A DNA stretch of 64,000 bases from contig JAMLJC010000001.1 of the NCBI GenBank assembly GCA_023953845.1, positions 2,232,001 through 2,296,000 on the forward strand, given 5' to 3'. The stretch is from Rhizobiaceae bacterium. Lineage in GTDB: Bacteria; Pseudomonadota; Alphaproteobacteria; Rhizobiales; Rhizobiaceae. The notes below the pieces were generated by a model. The model was not told where the DNA came from. It ran no database searches and worked only from the letters and a program-made list of their open reading frames with translations. Shown here one piece after another: positions 7,853-16,200 of this stretch (positions are counted from its first letter, which is position 1; each line of letters begins with the position of its first letter). The translations under genes were made by a program, and so were the position numbers.

Positions 7853-9013
7853 TCAGTGACCTTCGGTCAGCAGCACCGTGCCGTGGTCGACGGTGAGGAA
7901 CTGCGCGCGGCCGTCAAGACTGGAGAACAGGGCGGCTTCCGTGCCGGTCATAAAAGTCTGGCAGCCGAGATTCTGGAGGATATCGAACAGAGCGGCGCGG
8001 CGTCCGGCGTCGAAATGCGCGGCGATCTCGTCCAGCAGCAGGATCGGCACCGAACCGGACATCTCGCTGCACAGCCGGGCGTGCGAGAGTACGATGCCGA
8101 CCAGCAGCGCCTTCTGCTCGCCGGTCGAGCAAAGCTCCGCCGGCATGTTCTTCGGCCTGTGGCGGACCAGCATGTCCGAGCGGTGTGGCCCGTCCAGCGT
8201 TCGTCCTGCAGCGCGGTCGCGCTCGCGTCCATCGGCGAGCATCGCGCGAAACCGTTCCTCCAGATCGACCGCCGCATGTCGGGCGACAGCCTGTTCGAGA
8301 AAGCCGTCCAGAGCGATGTCGGCTTGTGGAAACGCGCCGTCGGAGGGCAGCTTTTCGACCATCGCCGTCAGCAGCCGGACGAGTTCCGCGCGGGCGGCGG
8401 CGATCGCCACGCCGGTCTCGGCCATCTGGGTCTCGATGGCGTTGAACCATCCGCTATCGCGCGATCCTTCGGCGAGCAGGCGGTTGCGACCGCGCATCGC
8501 CTTCTCATAATCGCTGGCGCGTTGCCCATGCTGTGTATCGATGGCGAGGACCAGACGGTCGAGAAAGCGGCGGCGGTCGCCGGCCGGACCGGTGAACAGC
8601 GCGTCCATGGATGGCGTCAGCCAGATGACGCGCAACCATTCGAGCAGTTCTTCGGCCGAGCGCGCATTGGCGCCGTTGATGCGCACCTTCCGGCCGGTCT
8701 CACCGGGAGCGTTGCCGGCCGTGCCGGTGCCGATCATGCCCGTTCCCAGCGGCCCTTCAAGGGTCGCGTTGACGGCGAAGCCGTCCTCCGCGCCTTCGCG
8801 CCGCACCTCTTCGAACGTGGCCCGGCGCAGACCTCGGCCGGGGGAAAGGAAGGATACCGCTTCCAAAAGGTTGGTCTTGCCCGCGCCATTCTCGCCGGTG
8901 AGCACCACCGCACCCGGCTTCAGGTCGACCGAGAGGGATGTGTAGTTGCGGAAATTGGCGAGCTGCAACCGGCTGATATGGGGCGTGCTCTGCGATGTGC
9001 TTAAAGTGGCCAA
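7853..9013 (-). CDS. recF: DNA replication and repair protein RecF
   Basis: 386-residue SMC-like ATPase that helps load RecA at gaps and stalled forks. It has a P-loop TGENGAGKTNLLEAV (around residues 39-53) after the N-terminal LQLANFRNY, the signature-like region CSTGEQKALLVGIVL, and Walker B ILLLDEIAAHFD. Length is typical. It lies 19 bases after dnaN in the dnaA-dnaN-recF order, and the moeB-like gene follows closely, so the two may be cotranscribed. Confidence 0.96.
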   Translation of the reverse strand: MATLSTSQSTPHISRLQLANFRNYTSLSVDLKPGAVVLTGENGAGKTNLLEAVSFLSPGRGLRRATFEEVRREGAEDGFAVNATLEGPLGTGMIGTGTAGNAPGETGRKVRINGANARSAEELLEWLRVIWLTPSMDALFTGPAGDRRRFLDRLVLAIDTQHGQRASDYEKAMRGRNRLLAEGSRDSGWFNAIETQMAETGVAIAAARAELVRLLTAMVEKLPSDGAFPQADIALDGFLEQAVARHAAVDLEERFRAMLADGRERDRAAGRTLDGPHRSDMLVRHRPKNMPAELCSTGEQKALLVGIVLSHARLCSEMSGSVPILLLDEIAAHFDAGRRAALFDILQNLGCQTFMTGTEAALFSSLDGRAQFLTVDHGTVLLTEGH

Positions 9014-9032
9014 GACCGGCTGGGATGCGGGC

Positions 9033-10151
9033 CTACACCCGCATCGGCATCAGCACGTAGAGCGCGCGCTCGTCGGCCGTGTCGTGGATCAGCGTCGGCG
9101 AACCGGCATCCGCCAGCATGAACTTCGCCTCGCTGCCCGAAAGCTGCGCCGCTACGTCGAGCAGGTAGCGTGCGTTGAAGCCGATTTCGAGCGGGTCGGA
9201 CGAATAGTCGGCCGCAAGCTCCTCGGTTGCGCTGCCGGAATCCGGATTGTTTACCGCCAGCGTCACCTGGCCGCTGCCGATGGACAGCTTCACCGCCCGC
9301 CCGCGCTCCGATGAGATGGTCGACACACGGTCGACGGCCTGGGCGAATGTTTGCCGGTCGATGACGAGCTGCTTGTCGTTGCCGGTGGGGATGACGCGCT
9401 GGTAGTCCGGGAACGTGCCATCGATCAGCTTCGACGTCAGCACGATGCTGCCGATGGTGAGCCGGATCTTGGTGTCGGAAAGCTCGACCGTCACCGCGAT
9501 GTCCGGATCGTCCAGCAGCTTCTGCAACTCGCTGACCGTCTTGCGCGGCACGATGATGCCGGGCATGCCCTCCGAACCCGCGGGCGCATCGATCTCGGCG
9601 CGCGCCAGACGGTGGCCGTCGGTGGCGACGGCGCGCAGCTTCAGCTTGCCGCCGACATCCAGCGTGTGGAGATAGATGCCGTTGAGATAGTAGCGCGTCT
9701 CCTCGGTGGAGATCGCGAACTGCGTCTTGTCGATCAGCGCCTTCAGCGACGGAGCCTCCAGCCGGAAGATGTGCGACAGCGAGCCGGCGGTGAGTTCGGG
9801 GAAATCGGACTGCGGCAAGCATTGCAGGCGGAAACTGGAACGGCCGGAAATGACGGTCATCGAGTTGCCGTCCTCGTCCGTCCTCAGCATCACCTCCGCG
9901 CCCTCCGGCAGCTTGCGGACGATGTCGTAGAGCAGATGCGCCGGCACGGTGGTCGCGCCCGCGCGCTCCACCACGGCAGGCGTCGCTTCGGTGATTTCGA
10001 GGTCGAGGTCGGTCGCCTTCAGCTCGAGGCTGGCGCCGGTGGCGTTGAGCAGCACGTTCGACAGGATCGGTATGGTGTTGCGGCGCTCAACCACGCGGTG
10101 AACATGGTTAAGGGATTTCAGGAGATTGGAGCGTTCGAGAACAACACGCAT
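9033..10151 (-). CDS. dnaN: DNA polymerase III beta sliding clamp DnaN
   Basis: 372-residue sliding clamp that tethers DNA polymerase III to DNA. The start is MRVVLERSNLLKSLNHVHRV (ATG at 10149-10151); the open frame extends 26 residues further upstream, but that part is not clamp-like. Three clamp domains follow, with characteristic segments such as SDFPELTAGS and the C-terminal YVLMPMRV. It lies downstream of dnaA, separated by 216 bases that contain a strong GC hairpin, and upstream of recF. Confidence 0.97.
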   Translation of the reverse strand: MRVVLERSNLLKSLNHVHRVVERRNTIPILSNVLLNATGASLELKATDLDLEITEATPAVVERAGATTVPAHLLYDIVRKLPEGAEVMLRTDEDGNSMTVISGRSSFRLQCLPQSDFPELTAGSLSHIFRLEAPSLKALIDKTQFAISTEETRYYLNGIYLHTLDVGGKLKLRAVATDGHRLARAEIDAPAGSEGMPGIIVPRKTVSELQKLLDDPDIAVTVELSDTKIRLTIGSIVLTSKLIDGTFPDYQRVIPTGNDKQLVIDRQTFAQAVDRVSTISSERGRAVKLSIGSGQVTLAVNNPDSGSATEELAADYSSDPLEIGFNARYLLDVAAQLSGSEAKFMLADAGSPTLIHDTADERALYVLMPMRV

Positions 10152-10262
10152 GACAAGGCTCGGTCTGGGCTGCCCGGCGCCCGCCCGGTCGGGACGGCGG
10201 CACCTCGCAGGAAGCGGATGGAGTTCCAAGCAGACTGACAGGAAATGCTCGGGAAAGGCAAG

Positions 10263-10293
10263 CCCGCGGCGCGGTTTTGAGCCGCGCCGCGGG
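10263..10293. terminator. 12-base perfect inverted repeat between dnaA and dnaN
   Basis: CCCGCGGCGCGG (10263-10274) pairs exactly with CCGCGCCGCGGG (10282-10293) around a seven-base loop. On the minus strand it is followed by CTTGCCTTTCCC, a poor T tract, so it may attenuate or stabilise the dnaA-dnaN transcript rather than end it fully. The rest of the 10152-10367 gap shows nothing else I can name. Confidence 0.6.
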
Positions 10294-10367
10294 TGGCCTG
10301 GGGATAACGCCCGCCGGGAGGAGCAAGGCGGTCCGCCTCTATCCCCGGCCTGAGATCGGGGGCAGCC

Positions 10368-11900
10368 TTACCCTTGCTCGTTGATCAGGCGGCGCAGCAG
10401 TTCGAGTTCCTGCGCCAGCGTGTTGTCGCCGGAGGACAGGTCCTCGATCTTGCGGACGGCATGGAGCACTGTCGTATGGTCGCGGCCGCCGAAGCGCCGG
10501 CCGATCTCGGGCAGCGAACGCGGCGTCATCACCTTGGACAGATACATGGCGATCTGGCGCGGCTTGACGATGGTGCGCGTGCGCCGGTTGGACAGCAGCT
10601 CCGTCTTCGACACATTGTAGTGCCGCGCCACGATGCGCTGTATGTCCTCGATGCGCACCCGCTTCGGCTCGCCCGAGCGGTAGATATGGCCCAGGATCTC
10701 GTCGATGCGCTCGACCGTGATCTGGGGTTCCAGCGACTGGCGGAAGACGAGCTGGTTAAACGCGCCCTCAAGTTCACGGCCGCTGCCGGTCACGGTGCGC
10801 GCGACATGCTGAAGCACTTCTTCCGAAATGCTGATCGACTGGTCTTCGGCGCGCGCCGAGGCCATGCGCTGCTTCAGCATGGCAAGGCGCATGCCGTAAT
10901 CGGGCGCCGCCATTTCGAGCGCGACGCCGCCATTGAGGCGCGACCGTACGCGCGGCTCCAGCGACTCCAGTTCCGCCGGCGGGCGATCCGCCGCCACCAC
11001 GACCTGCCTGGCGCTGTCGAGCAGCATGTTGATGAGATGGCAGAACTCGTGCTGGATCGACTTGCCCTGCAGGAACTGCATGTCGTCGATGATGAGAAGA
11101 TCGATGTCGCGCAGCTGCTCCTTCAGCGTCAGCGCGTTGTTGTCGCGGATCGCGGTGGCGAAGCGCCACATGAAATATTCCGCCGTCAGATAGACCACCC
11201 GCGCTTTCGGATTGGCGGCCAGCGCCGCCGTGGCGATGGCTTGCAGAAGGTGCGTCTTGCCGAGGCCGACAGAGGCATGCAGGAAGAGGGGATTGAAGCG
11301 CACGGCGCTCGATCCCGATTCCGCGACCGAGCGCGCGGCAGCCAGCGCCACGCGATTGGACGGGCCTTCGACGAAGGACTGGAACGTGTATCTGGGGTCG
11401 AGCGGGGAGCCGAGCACGCTTTGCCGCGCGACGGGCTCGGCCGGCGTCGGGCGTACCGTGGAGCCGCGCTCGTTGCGGTTCGCCGGCATCGCGCCGCTCG
11501 CGGCGACGGGAGCATAGGCGGTCTTGCGCAGCCCGGCCTCGGCCTCAGGCGCCGCTGCCTTGCCCTGCCGGGTCGCGCTGCGGACGATCACCTCCACCTT
11601 GAGGACCGACGCGTCCTCGCGCTTCCAGAGCGCAGAGATGGTGTCGAGATAGTGGCCATTGATCCAGGTCTTCAGAAATGCCGTGGGGACGGACAGGCGG
11701 ACAAGACCTTTCGAAACCTCGTCGAGCTTCATGCGGCCGAACCAGCTTGCATAGACTTCGCTACCCAGCTGCGCCTTGAGCTGCGTCTTCACCCGCTCGA
11801 AGGCCTGTTCCCCATGGGACGCCGTTCCGTCTTCGCCCTGGATGAGAGCCGAAGTGGGGAATTGTCCCGGTTTGGGTTCTTCGGCAAAGCCGCTCTTCAT
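10368..11900 (-). CDS. dnaA: Chromosomal replication initiator DnaA
   Basis: AAA+ initiator that binds DnaA boxes and opens the origin. Domain I (AFERVKTQLKAQLGSEVYAS, about 33-52), a variable linker, Walker A VGLGKTHLLQA (from residue 211), Walker B LLIIDDMQFLQG, and a C-terminal DNA-binding domain with GGRDHTTVLHAV. I chose the ATG at 11898-11900 (MKSGFAEEP, 510 residues) because GAGAGG lies nine bases ahead; the ATG at 11907-11909 sits directly against that site, and the frame also runs on to 12017. It is followed by dnaN and recF. The 830-base upstream region holds a DnaA box and clustered GANTC sites. Confidence 0.96.
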   Translation of the reverse strand: MKSGFAEEPKPGQFPTSALIQGEDGTASHGEQAFERVKTQLKAQLGSEVYASWFGRMKLDEVSKGLVRLSVPTAFLKTWINGHYLDTISALWKREDASVLKVEVIVRSATRQGKAAAPEAEAGLRKTAYAPVAASGAMPANRNERGSTVRPTPAEPVARQSVLGSPLDPRYTFQSFVEGPSNRVALAAARSVAESGSSAVRFNPLFLHASVGLGKTHLLQAIATAALAANPKARVVYLTAEYFMWRFATAIRDNNALTLKEQLRDIDLLIIDDMQFLQGKSIQHEFCHLINMLLDSARQVVVAADRPPAELESLEPRVRSRLNGGVALEMAAPDYGMRLAMLKQRMASARAEDQSISISEEVLQHVARTVTGSGRELEGAFNQLVFRQSLEPQITVERIDEILGHIYRSGEPKRVRIEDIQRIVARHYNVSKTELLSNRRTRTIVKPRQIAMYLSKVMTPRSLPEIGRRFGGRDHTTVLHAVRKIEDLSSGDNTLAQELELLRRLINEQG

Positions 11901-12453
11901 TATCCGCATCCTCTCTCTGTTCTGCCACCGGCGGTCCCGCGCCGGCGTGATTGCTGCTGCGCCTCGTAATGCGCACAATCTCCCCGTTGGATGCTCGGGC
12001 GAGCATCCGGCGTTCAATCCGACTCCTTGTGACGGACAGGCAAAAACTCATTCCCGGCGCGAATGGACTCCGCGCCCGTTGAATTCCCGCTATGTCGACT
12101 TACCCCACTTTTACGCCGCACCATCGGGACAAACGAACCCCGCCGCATGGGGTTGACCCCGCGCGATCAAAATCGGAATGTTTGCTTGTTTCGGGGCGAT
12201 TGCCGTCCCGTCTGGCAACCCGACACTACAAAAATCTCTGTGGAGAGCAAGGGCGCGGCTAACCGATTCTTAAGCAATCGGGTGCGACCGATGGTTGCTT
12301 CGGGACGTGATTTTTTTGACTCAATCGGCAAAGCCCTGTTGATTCAACGCCCTTCGCCTGTCCCGTTGCCGGCCTTCGCCGACGAGAAAAAAAATCAAAA
12401 AATTCGCTTGACAGCGTGCCCGTCCACCATCGGCGCCGAGCCCATGAACAGTT

Positions 12454-12462
12454 TGTGGATAA
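12454..12462 (-). promoter_or_regulatory. DnaA box
   Basis: TTATCCACA on the minus strand, a perfect match to the consensus DnaA box, about 550 bases upstream of dnaA and beside A+T-rich sequence. A one-mismatch copy (TTATCCGCA, 11900-11908) overlaps the dnaA start. Autoregulation of dnaA is the simplest reading. Confidence 0.65.
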
Positions 12463-12678
12463 CCTTCCATAACCCTTTGGAAGAATTAAGGAAAATAGGG
12501 CAGGTAAAATTATTGCGACGGCGTGCCGGATGCTTCCGCAACCGCCCGCGGGGGCCGCTTGTCGGCAAAGGAATATGTATGAGATCGGAGCTTCCGTTGC
12601 GGCATCGCGCATCGTGCGAACGGATACCGGCGGGATTCAGCGCATAAGCGCCGCCTGTCTGCAATGCGCGCTGCCGGC

Positions 12679-12709
12679 AAAAGAAAAACCCGGCGCAAAG
12701 CGCCGGGCT
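12679..12709 (-). terminator. Intrinsic terminator of rpsT
   Basis: On the minus strand CCCGGCGC, loop TTT, GCGCCGGG (plus coordinates 12689-12707) is followed by TTTTTCTTTT, about 20 bases after the rpsT stop. This is a textbook rho-independent terminator that separates rpsT from dnaA transcription. Confidence 0.85.
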
Positions 12710-12730
12710 TGCCTGTCGATGCGTGAAAGA

Positions 12731-12997
12731 TCAGGCGCCGAGCGTTTTGACGCGATTGGCAAGGCGCGACACCTTGCGGGACGCCGTGTTCTTGTGCAGC
12801 ACGCCCTTGGTGGCGGCGCGCATCAACTCCGGCTGTGCTACGGCGAAAGCCGCCTGAGCCGCTGCCTGGTCGCCGGAGGCGAGGGCCTCTTCCACCTTGC
12901 GGACAAAGCCGCGCACGCGCGAACGCCGGGACTTGTTGATTTCGGCGCGCCGCGCGATCTTGCGGGTAGCCTTCTTGGCCGAAGACGTGTTGGCCAT
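12731..12997 (-). CDS. rpsT: 30S ribosomal protein S20
   Basis: 88-residue S20, a small basic primary-binding protein of the 30S subunit. It begins MANTSSAKKATRKIARRAEINKSRR-like and ends VSRLANRVKTLGA, matching the family end to end. The ATG is preceded by AGAGAGGCATC. It lies upstream of dnaA on the same strand, a pairing kept in many alphaproteobacteria, with terminators on both sides, so it is probably monocistronic. Confidence 0.96.
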   Translation of the reverse strand: MANTSSAKKATRKIARRAEINKSRRSRVRGFVRKVEEALASGDQAAAQAAFAVAQPELMRAATKGVLHKNTASRKVSRLANRVKTLGA

Positions 12998-13046
12998 GAT
13001 GCCTCTCTATTCTTCTGTGTAAGGCCGCGGCTTGAACCGTCAGGCA

Positions 13047-13077
13047 CAAAAAAAGACAGGGCAGCCAATGGGCCGCC
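13047..13077 (-). terminator. Intrinsic terminator after the enoyl-CoA hydratase
   Basis: On the minus strand GGCGGCC, loop CATT, GGCTGCC-type arms (one G-T wobble) form a seven-base stem followed by a run of seven Ts (plus coordinates 13047-13054). It lies between the hydratase stop and rpsT and should end the deoB-mutM-hydratase transcript. Confidence 0.7.
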
Positions 13078-13139
13078 TCGGTTGGGCGCGCATATAGCCC
13101 AGCTTTGCCGCACCGTCAACGAGGCAGACGCTATTTTGC

Positions 13140-13913
13140 TCAGCGATTGCGGAAGTTGGGGGTCCGCTTCTCCACGAAGGCGGCCATGCCCTCCTTCTGG
13201 TCTTCCAGCGCGAACATCGAATGGAAGACGCGCCGCTCGAACCTCAGCCCCTCGCCGAGCGTGGTCTCATAGGCGCGGTTGACGGCCTCCTTGACCATCA
13301 TCGTCGCCGGCTGCGACATGTCGGCGATCTTCGCCGCCGCCCTCAGCGTCTCCTCCAGCAACTCGCCGAGCGGCACCACCCGCGAGACGAGGCCCGACCG
13401 CTCTGCCTCCGCCGCATCCATCATGCGCCCGGTGAGGCACATATCCATCGCCTTCGACTTGCCGACGAAGCGCGTCAGCCTCTGTGAGCCGCCCATGCCC
13501 GGCATAACGCCGAGCGTGATCTCGGGCTGGCCGAACTTCGCATTGTCGGCTGCGATGATGAAGTCGCACATCATGGCGAGCTCGCAGCCGCCACCCAGCG
13601 CATAGCCGGCGACGGCCGCGATGACGGGCTTGCGCACGCGGGTGAATTCCTCCCAGCCGCCGAAGAAATCCTCGGCATACATTTCGGCGAACTGTCTGTT
13701 CTGCATCTCCTTGATGTCCGCGCCGGCCGCGAAGGCCTTTTCGGAGCCCGTCAGGACGATGCAGCCGATGGCCGGGTCCGCTTCGAATGACCGCGCCGCG
13801 TCGACAAGCTCCGCGAGCACCTGCGAATTGAGCGCATTCAGCGCTTTCGGGCGGTTGAGCGTGATCAGCCCGATCTTGCCGCGGGTTTCGACGAGAATGG
13901 TCTCATGGGGCAT
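13140..13913 (-). CDS. Enoyl-CoA hydratase/isomerase family protein
   Basis: 257-residue crotonase-fold protein. It has the CoA-binding and oxyanion segments AFAAGADIKEM and AGYALGGGCELAMMCDFI, and the catalytic glutamates expected of enoyl-CoA hydratases fall in GGGCELAMM (first) and GQPEITLGVMPG (second). It would hydrate 2-enoyl-CoA to 3-hydroxyacyl-CoA in beta-oxidation or a related acyl-CoA pathway. It follows mutM by 33 bases and ends in a terminator just before rpsT. The length and ADIKEM motif resemble short-chain enoyl-CoA hydratases (EchA/PaaF class); the exact substrate is not evident. Confidence 0.92.
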   Translation of the reverse strand: MPHETILVETRGKIGLITLNRPKALNALNSQVLAELVDAARSFEADPAIGCIVLTGSEKAFAAGADIKEMQNRQFAEMYAEDFFGGWEEFTRVRKPVIAAVAGYALGGGCELAMMCDFIIAADNAKFGQPEITLGVMPGMGGSQRLTRFVGKSKAMDMCLTGRMMDAAEAERSGLVSRVVPLGELLEETLRAAAKIADMSQPATMMVKEAVNRAYETTLGEGLRFERRVFHSMFALEDQKEGMAAFVEKRTPNFRNR

Positions 13914-13946
13914 GGCGATGGTCCTTGCGTCGATGGAAATGCGCCG

Positions 13947-14834
13947 TCATCTCTGGCAGACGGGACAGAAGAATGTCGAGCGTCCGCTTTGTACGATGCG
14001 GTGGATGACGCCGTTGCAGCCGGGCTTGCGGCATGCCTCCCCTTCGCGATCGTAGACGGAAAAACGGTGCTGGAAGTAGCCGAGCGAGCCGTCGACATGC
14101 ATATAGTCGCGCAACGACGAACCGCCGGCCTCGATCGCCTCCGCGATCACGTCGCGGACGGCTTCGGCAAGACGCTCGGCGCGCTGCGTCGGTCCACCGG
14201 ACCTGGACGCGATCGAGCCGGCCGCGCGCCGTGGGGACAGGCCGGCCCGCCAAAGGGCTTCCGACGCATAGATATTGCCAAGCCCGGCGATCAGCTTCTG
14301 GTCGAGGAGCGCCGCCTTCAGCGGCGCTGAGCGTCCGGCGAACAGCCGGGCCAGCAAAAAACCGTCGAGCGCATTGCCGGTAGGCTCCACGCCGAGACCG
14401 TCCAGCATGGCGTGTCCGCCGTCTCTGTTCGCGAACAGCATGAAGCCGAAGCGGCGCGGGTCGTTGAAGACGACACGGGTCGGTCCGGCGCGCGTGCCGA
14501 TCAGGTGAAAGACGACATGGTCGTGGACGCTGTCCTTCGAGCGCTCGTGGTGGAACGTTCCCGGTACCGATGAATTCGCATCGCTCTCGATCCGGAAAGA
14601 GCCGGTCATACCGAGATGGCAGATGAGCGTCGGCGCGGCAGCGGTCTGCAGCAGCAGATACTTGGCCCGCCTTGCTATGCCGAGAACCCTCTGGCCGGCG
14701 AGTCGCACCGGCAGATCGGCCGGAAGCGGGAAGCGCAGATCGGGGCGGCGCAGTTCCACGCTTTCGATCACGGCGCCATCGAATGCGGGCTCGAGCCCGC
14801 GCCGCACGGTTTCGACTTCTGGAAGCTCGGGCAT
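13947..14834 (-). CDS. mutM: Formamidopyrimidine-DNA glycosylase MutM (Fpg)
   Basis: 295-residue bifunctional glycosylase/AP lyase that removes 8-oxoguanine and formamidopyrimidines. The N-terminal PELPEVETVRRGL supplies the catalytic Pro and Glu after Met removal. The family's LLDQKLIAGLGNIYASE segment is present, and a C-terminal zinc finger (CRKPGCNG ... FFCPVCQR) completes it. The start lies one base from the deoB stop, so the two are cotranscribed, and an enoyl-CoA hydratase follows by 33 bases. Confidence 0.96.
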   Translation of the reverse strand: MPELPEVETVRRGLEPAFDGAVIESVELRRPDLRFPLPADLPVRLAGQRVLGIARRAKYLLLQTAAAPTLICHLGMTGSFRIESDANSSVPGTFHHERSKDSVHDHVVFHLIGTRAGPTRVVFNDPRRFGFMLFANRDGGHAMLDGLGVEPTGNALDGFLLARLFAGRSAPLKAALLDQKLIAGLGNIYASEALWRAGLSPRRAAGSIASRSGGPTQRAERLAEAVRDVIAEAIEAGGSSLRDYMHVDGSLGYFQHRFSVYDREGEACRKPGCNGVIHRIVQSGRSTFFCPVCQR

Positions 14835-16064
14835 TCAGGCGATCGCGGAATAAAAGGAGGAACCGTGGCGGCCGACGGGCAGGCCGAGGTGCTCGGCCAC
14901 CGTCTCGCCAATATCGGCGAAGGTGATGCGCAGACCCGCGCTGCCGCCCCGGAAGCCTGGAGCGATGCCGAAGACCGGAACGCGCTCGCGCGTGTGGTCC
15001 GTGCCTTTCCAGGTCGGGTCGCAGCCATGATCGGCCGTCAGCAGAAGGAGATCGCCGGGCCGGAGTTTCGCAAGGAACTCCGGCATGCGTCGGTCGAACT
15101 CCTCAAGCGCCGCCGCATAGCCGACAACGTCCCGTCGATGCCCGTAGAGCGTGTCGAAATCGACGAAGTTGGCGAAGACGAGGTCGCCGTCGCGCGCGTC
15201 GTCCATCGCGCCGAGCGCCTTGTCGGCCAGCGCCATGTTGCTGGCGCCCTTGCGCACTTCGCTGACGCCGCGATGCGCGAAGATGTCGCCGATCTTGCCG
15301 ATGCCGATGACGCGTCCGCCGGCGGCCTCCACCCTGTCGAGCAGCGTGGGCTCTGTCGGCGGCACGGCATAGTCGCGGCGGTTGGCGGTCCGCTCGAACG
15401 TATCGCGCGTCTCACCGGTGAAGGGGCGGGCGATGACGCGCCCGATATTGAGCGGATCGACCAGCCGGCGAACCACCTCGCAGAGCCGGTACAGACGCTC
15501 CAGCCCGAAATGCGTTTCGTGCGCGGCGATCTGGTAGACCGAATCGGCCGAGGTGTAGCAGATCGGCTTGCCGGTGCGGATATGCTTCTCGCCCAGTTCC
15601 GCGATGATCTCCGTGCCCGATGCATGGCGGTCGCCCAGAATGCCGGGAAGCCCGGCCTCGCGGACAATGGCGGCGGTCAGCTCGGCCGGGAATGTCGGCT
15701 GCGTCTCGGGAAAATAGCCCCAGTCGAAAGGCACGGGGAGCGCCGCGATCTCCCAGTGTCCGGACGGCGTATCCTTGCCGCTGGAAATTTCCTGCGCCGC
15801 CGCATGGAAGGAGCCGGCCAGCGGATTTCCGCCAAGCCCGTGCGCGGAACCGTTCGCGATGCGTGCGGCTTCGCCGAGGCCGAGCGAGGCCATATGCGGA
15901 AGCGAGAGCGGGCCTTTCCTGATGCCGGCGCGATCGGCGTCGCCGCACACGCATGCCGCCGCGATATGGCCGAGCGTATCGGCTCCCTCGTCGCCGTAGC
16001 GGGCGGCGTCTGCGGCCCCGCCAACGCCGAAAGAATCAAGTACAAAGAGAAAGGCTCGCGCCAT
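14835..16064 (-). CDS. deoB: Phosphopentomutase DeoB
   Basis: 409-residue metal-dependent mutase of the alkaline-phosphatase superfamily that interconverts (deoxy)ribose 1- and 5-phosphates in nucleoside salvage. Metal-site motifs are visible: LFVLDSFGVGGAADAARYGD at the N-terminus, TSADSVYQIAAHE in the middle, and FANFVDFDTLYGHRRD with LLLTADHGCDPTWKGTDHTRE near the C-terminus. No other deo genes are present here; it heads a minus-strand run with mutM. Divergent from the PhnD-like gene. Confidence 0.96.
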   Translation of the reverse strand: MARAFLFVLDSFGVGGAADAARYGDEGADTLGHIAAACVCGDADRAGIRKGPLSLPHMASLGLGEAARIANGSAHGLGGNPLAGSFHAAAQEISSGKDTPSGHWEIAALPVPFDWGYFPETQPTFPAELTAAIVREAGLPGILGDRHASGTEIIAELGEKHIRTGKPICYTSADSVYQIAAHETHFGLERLYRLCEVVRRLVDPLNIGRVIARPFTGETRDTFERTANRRDYAVPPTEPTLLDRVEAAGGRVIGIGKIGDIFAHRGVSEVRKGASNMALADKALGAMDDARDGDLVFANFVDFDTLYGHRRDVVGYAAALEEFDRRMPEFLAKLRPGDLLLLTADHGCDPTWKGTDHTRERVPVFGIAPGFRGGSAGLRITFADIGETVAEHLGLPVGRHGSSFYSAIA

Positions 16065-16200
16065 GGATGCTCCGCCCTCGCGTCCTCGCCAAGATGGGTG
16101 GCGGCGGGCCTATTGGCAAGCGGGCGCCGGCAGGAGGCGGAAAAACGGTTTGAAGTCGACAGGAAGGTTCACCCCGACCGCCCGGGAGCCTGCGCGTGGC

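Larger units (their letters stand above)
11901..12730. other. dnaA-rpsT intergenic region, no gene seen
   Basis: About 800 bases with no convincing coding sequence; an open frame at 12063-12647 has no family resemblance or ribosome site. It contains five GANTC sites (12021, 12066, 12265, 12318, 12341), one perfect DnaA box (12454-12462), A-rich tracts at 12388-12405 and 12480-12520, and the rpsT terminator at its right end. It is clearly the dnaA control region. Whether it is also a replication origin is open, since rhizobial origins are usually placed near hemE. Confidence 0.6.

Noticed and set aside
10104..10111. ATGGTTAA (TTAACCAT reversed) near the dnaN start
   Set aside because: It lies inside the dnaN coding sequence and encodes conserved residues (Leu-Asn-His), so chance is the simpler reading.
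12063..12647. Open frame in the dnaA-rpsT gap as a possible gene
   Set aside because: No ribosome site, no recognisable domain, and it covers regulatory sequence with GANTC and DnaA-box elements.
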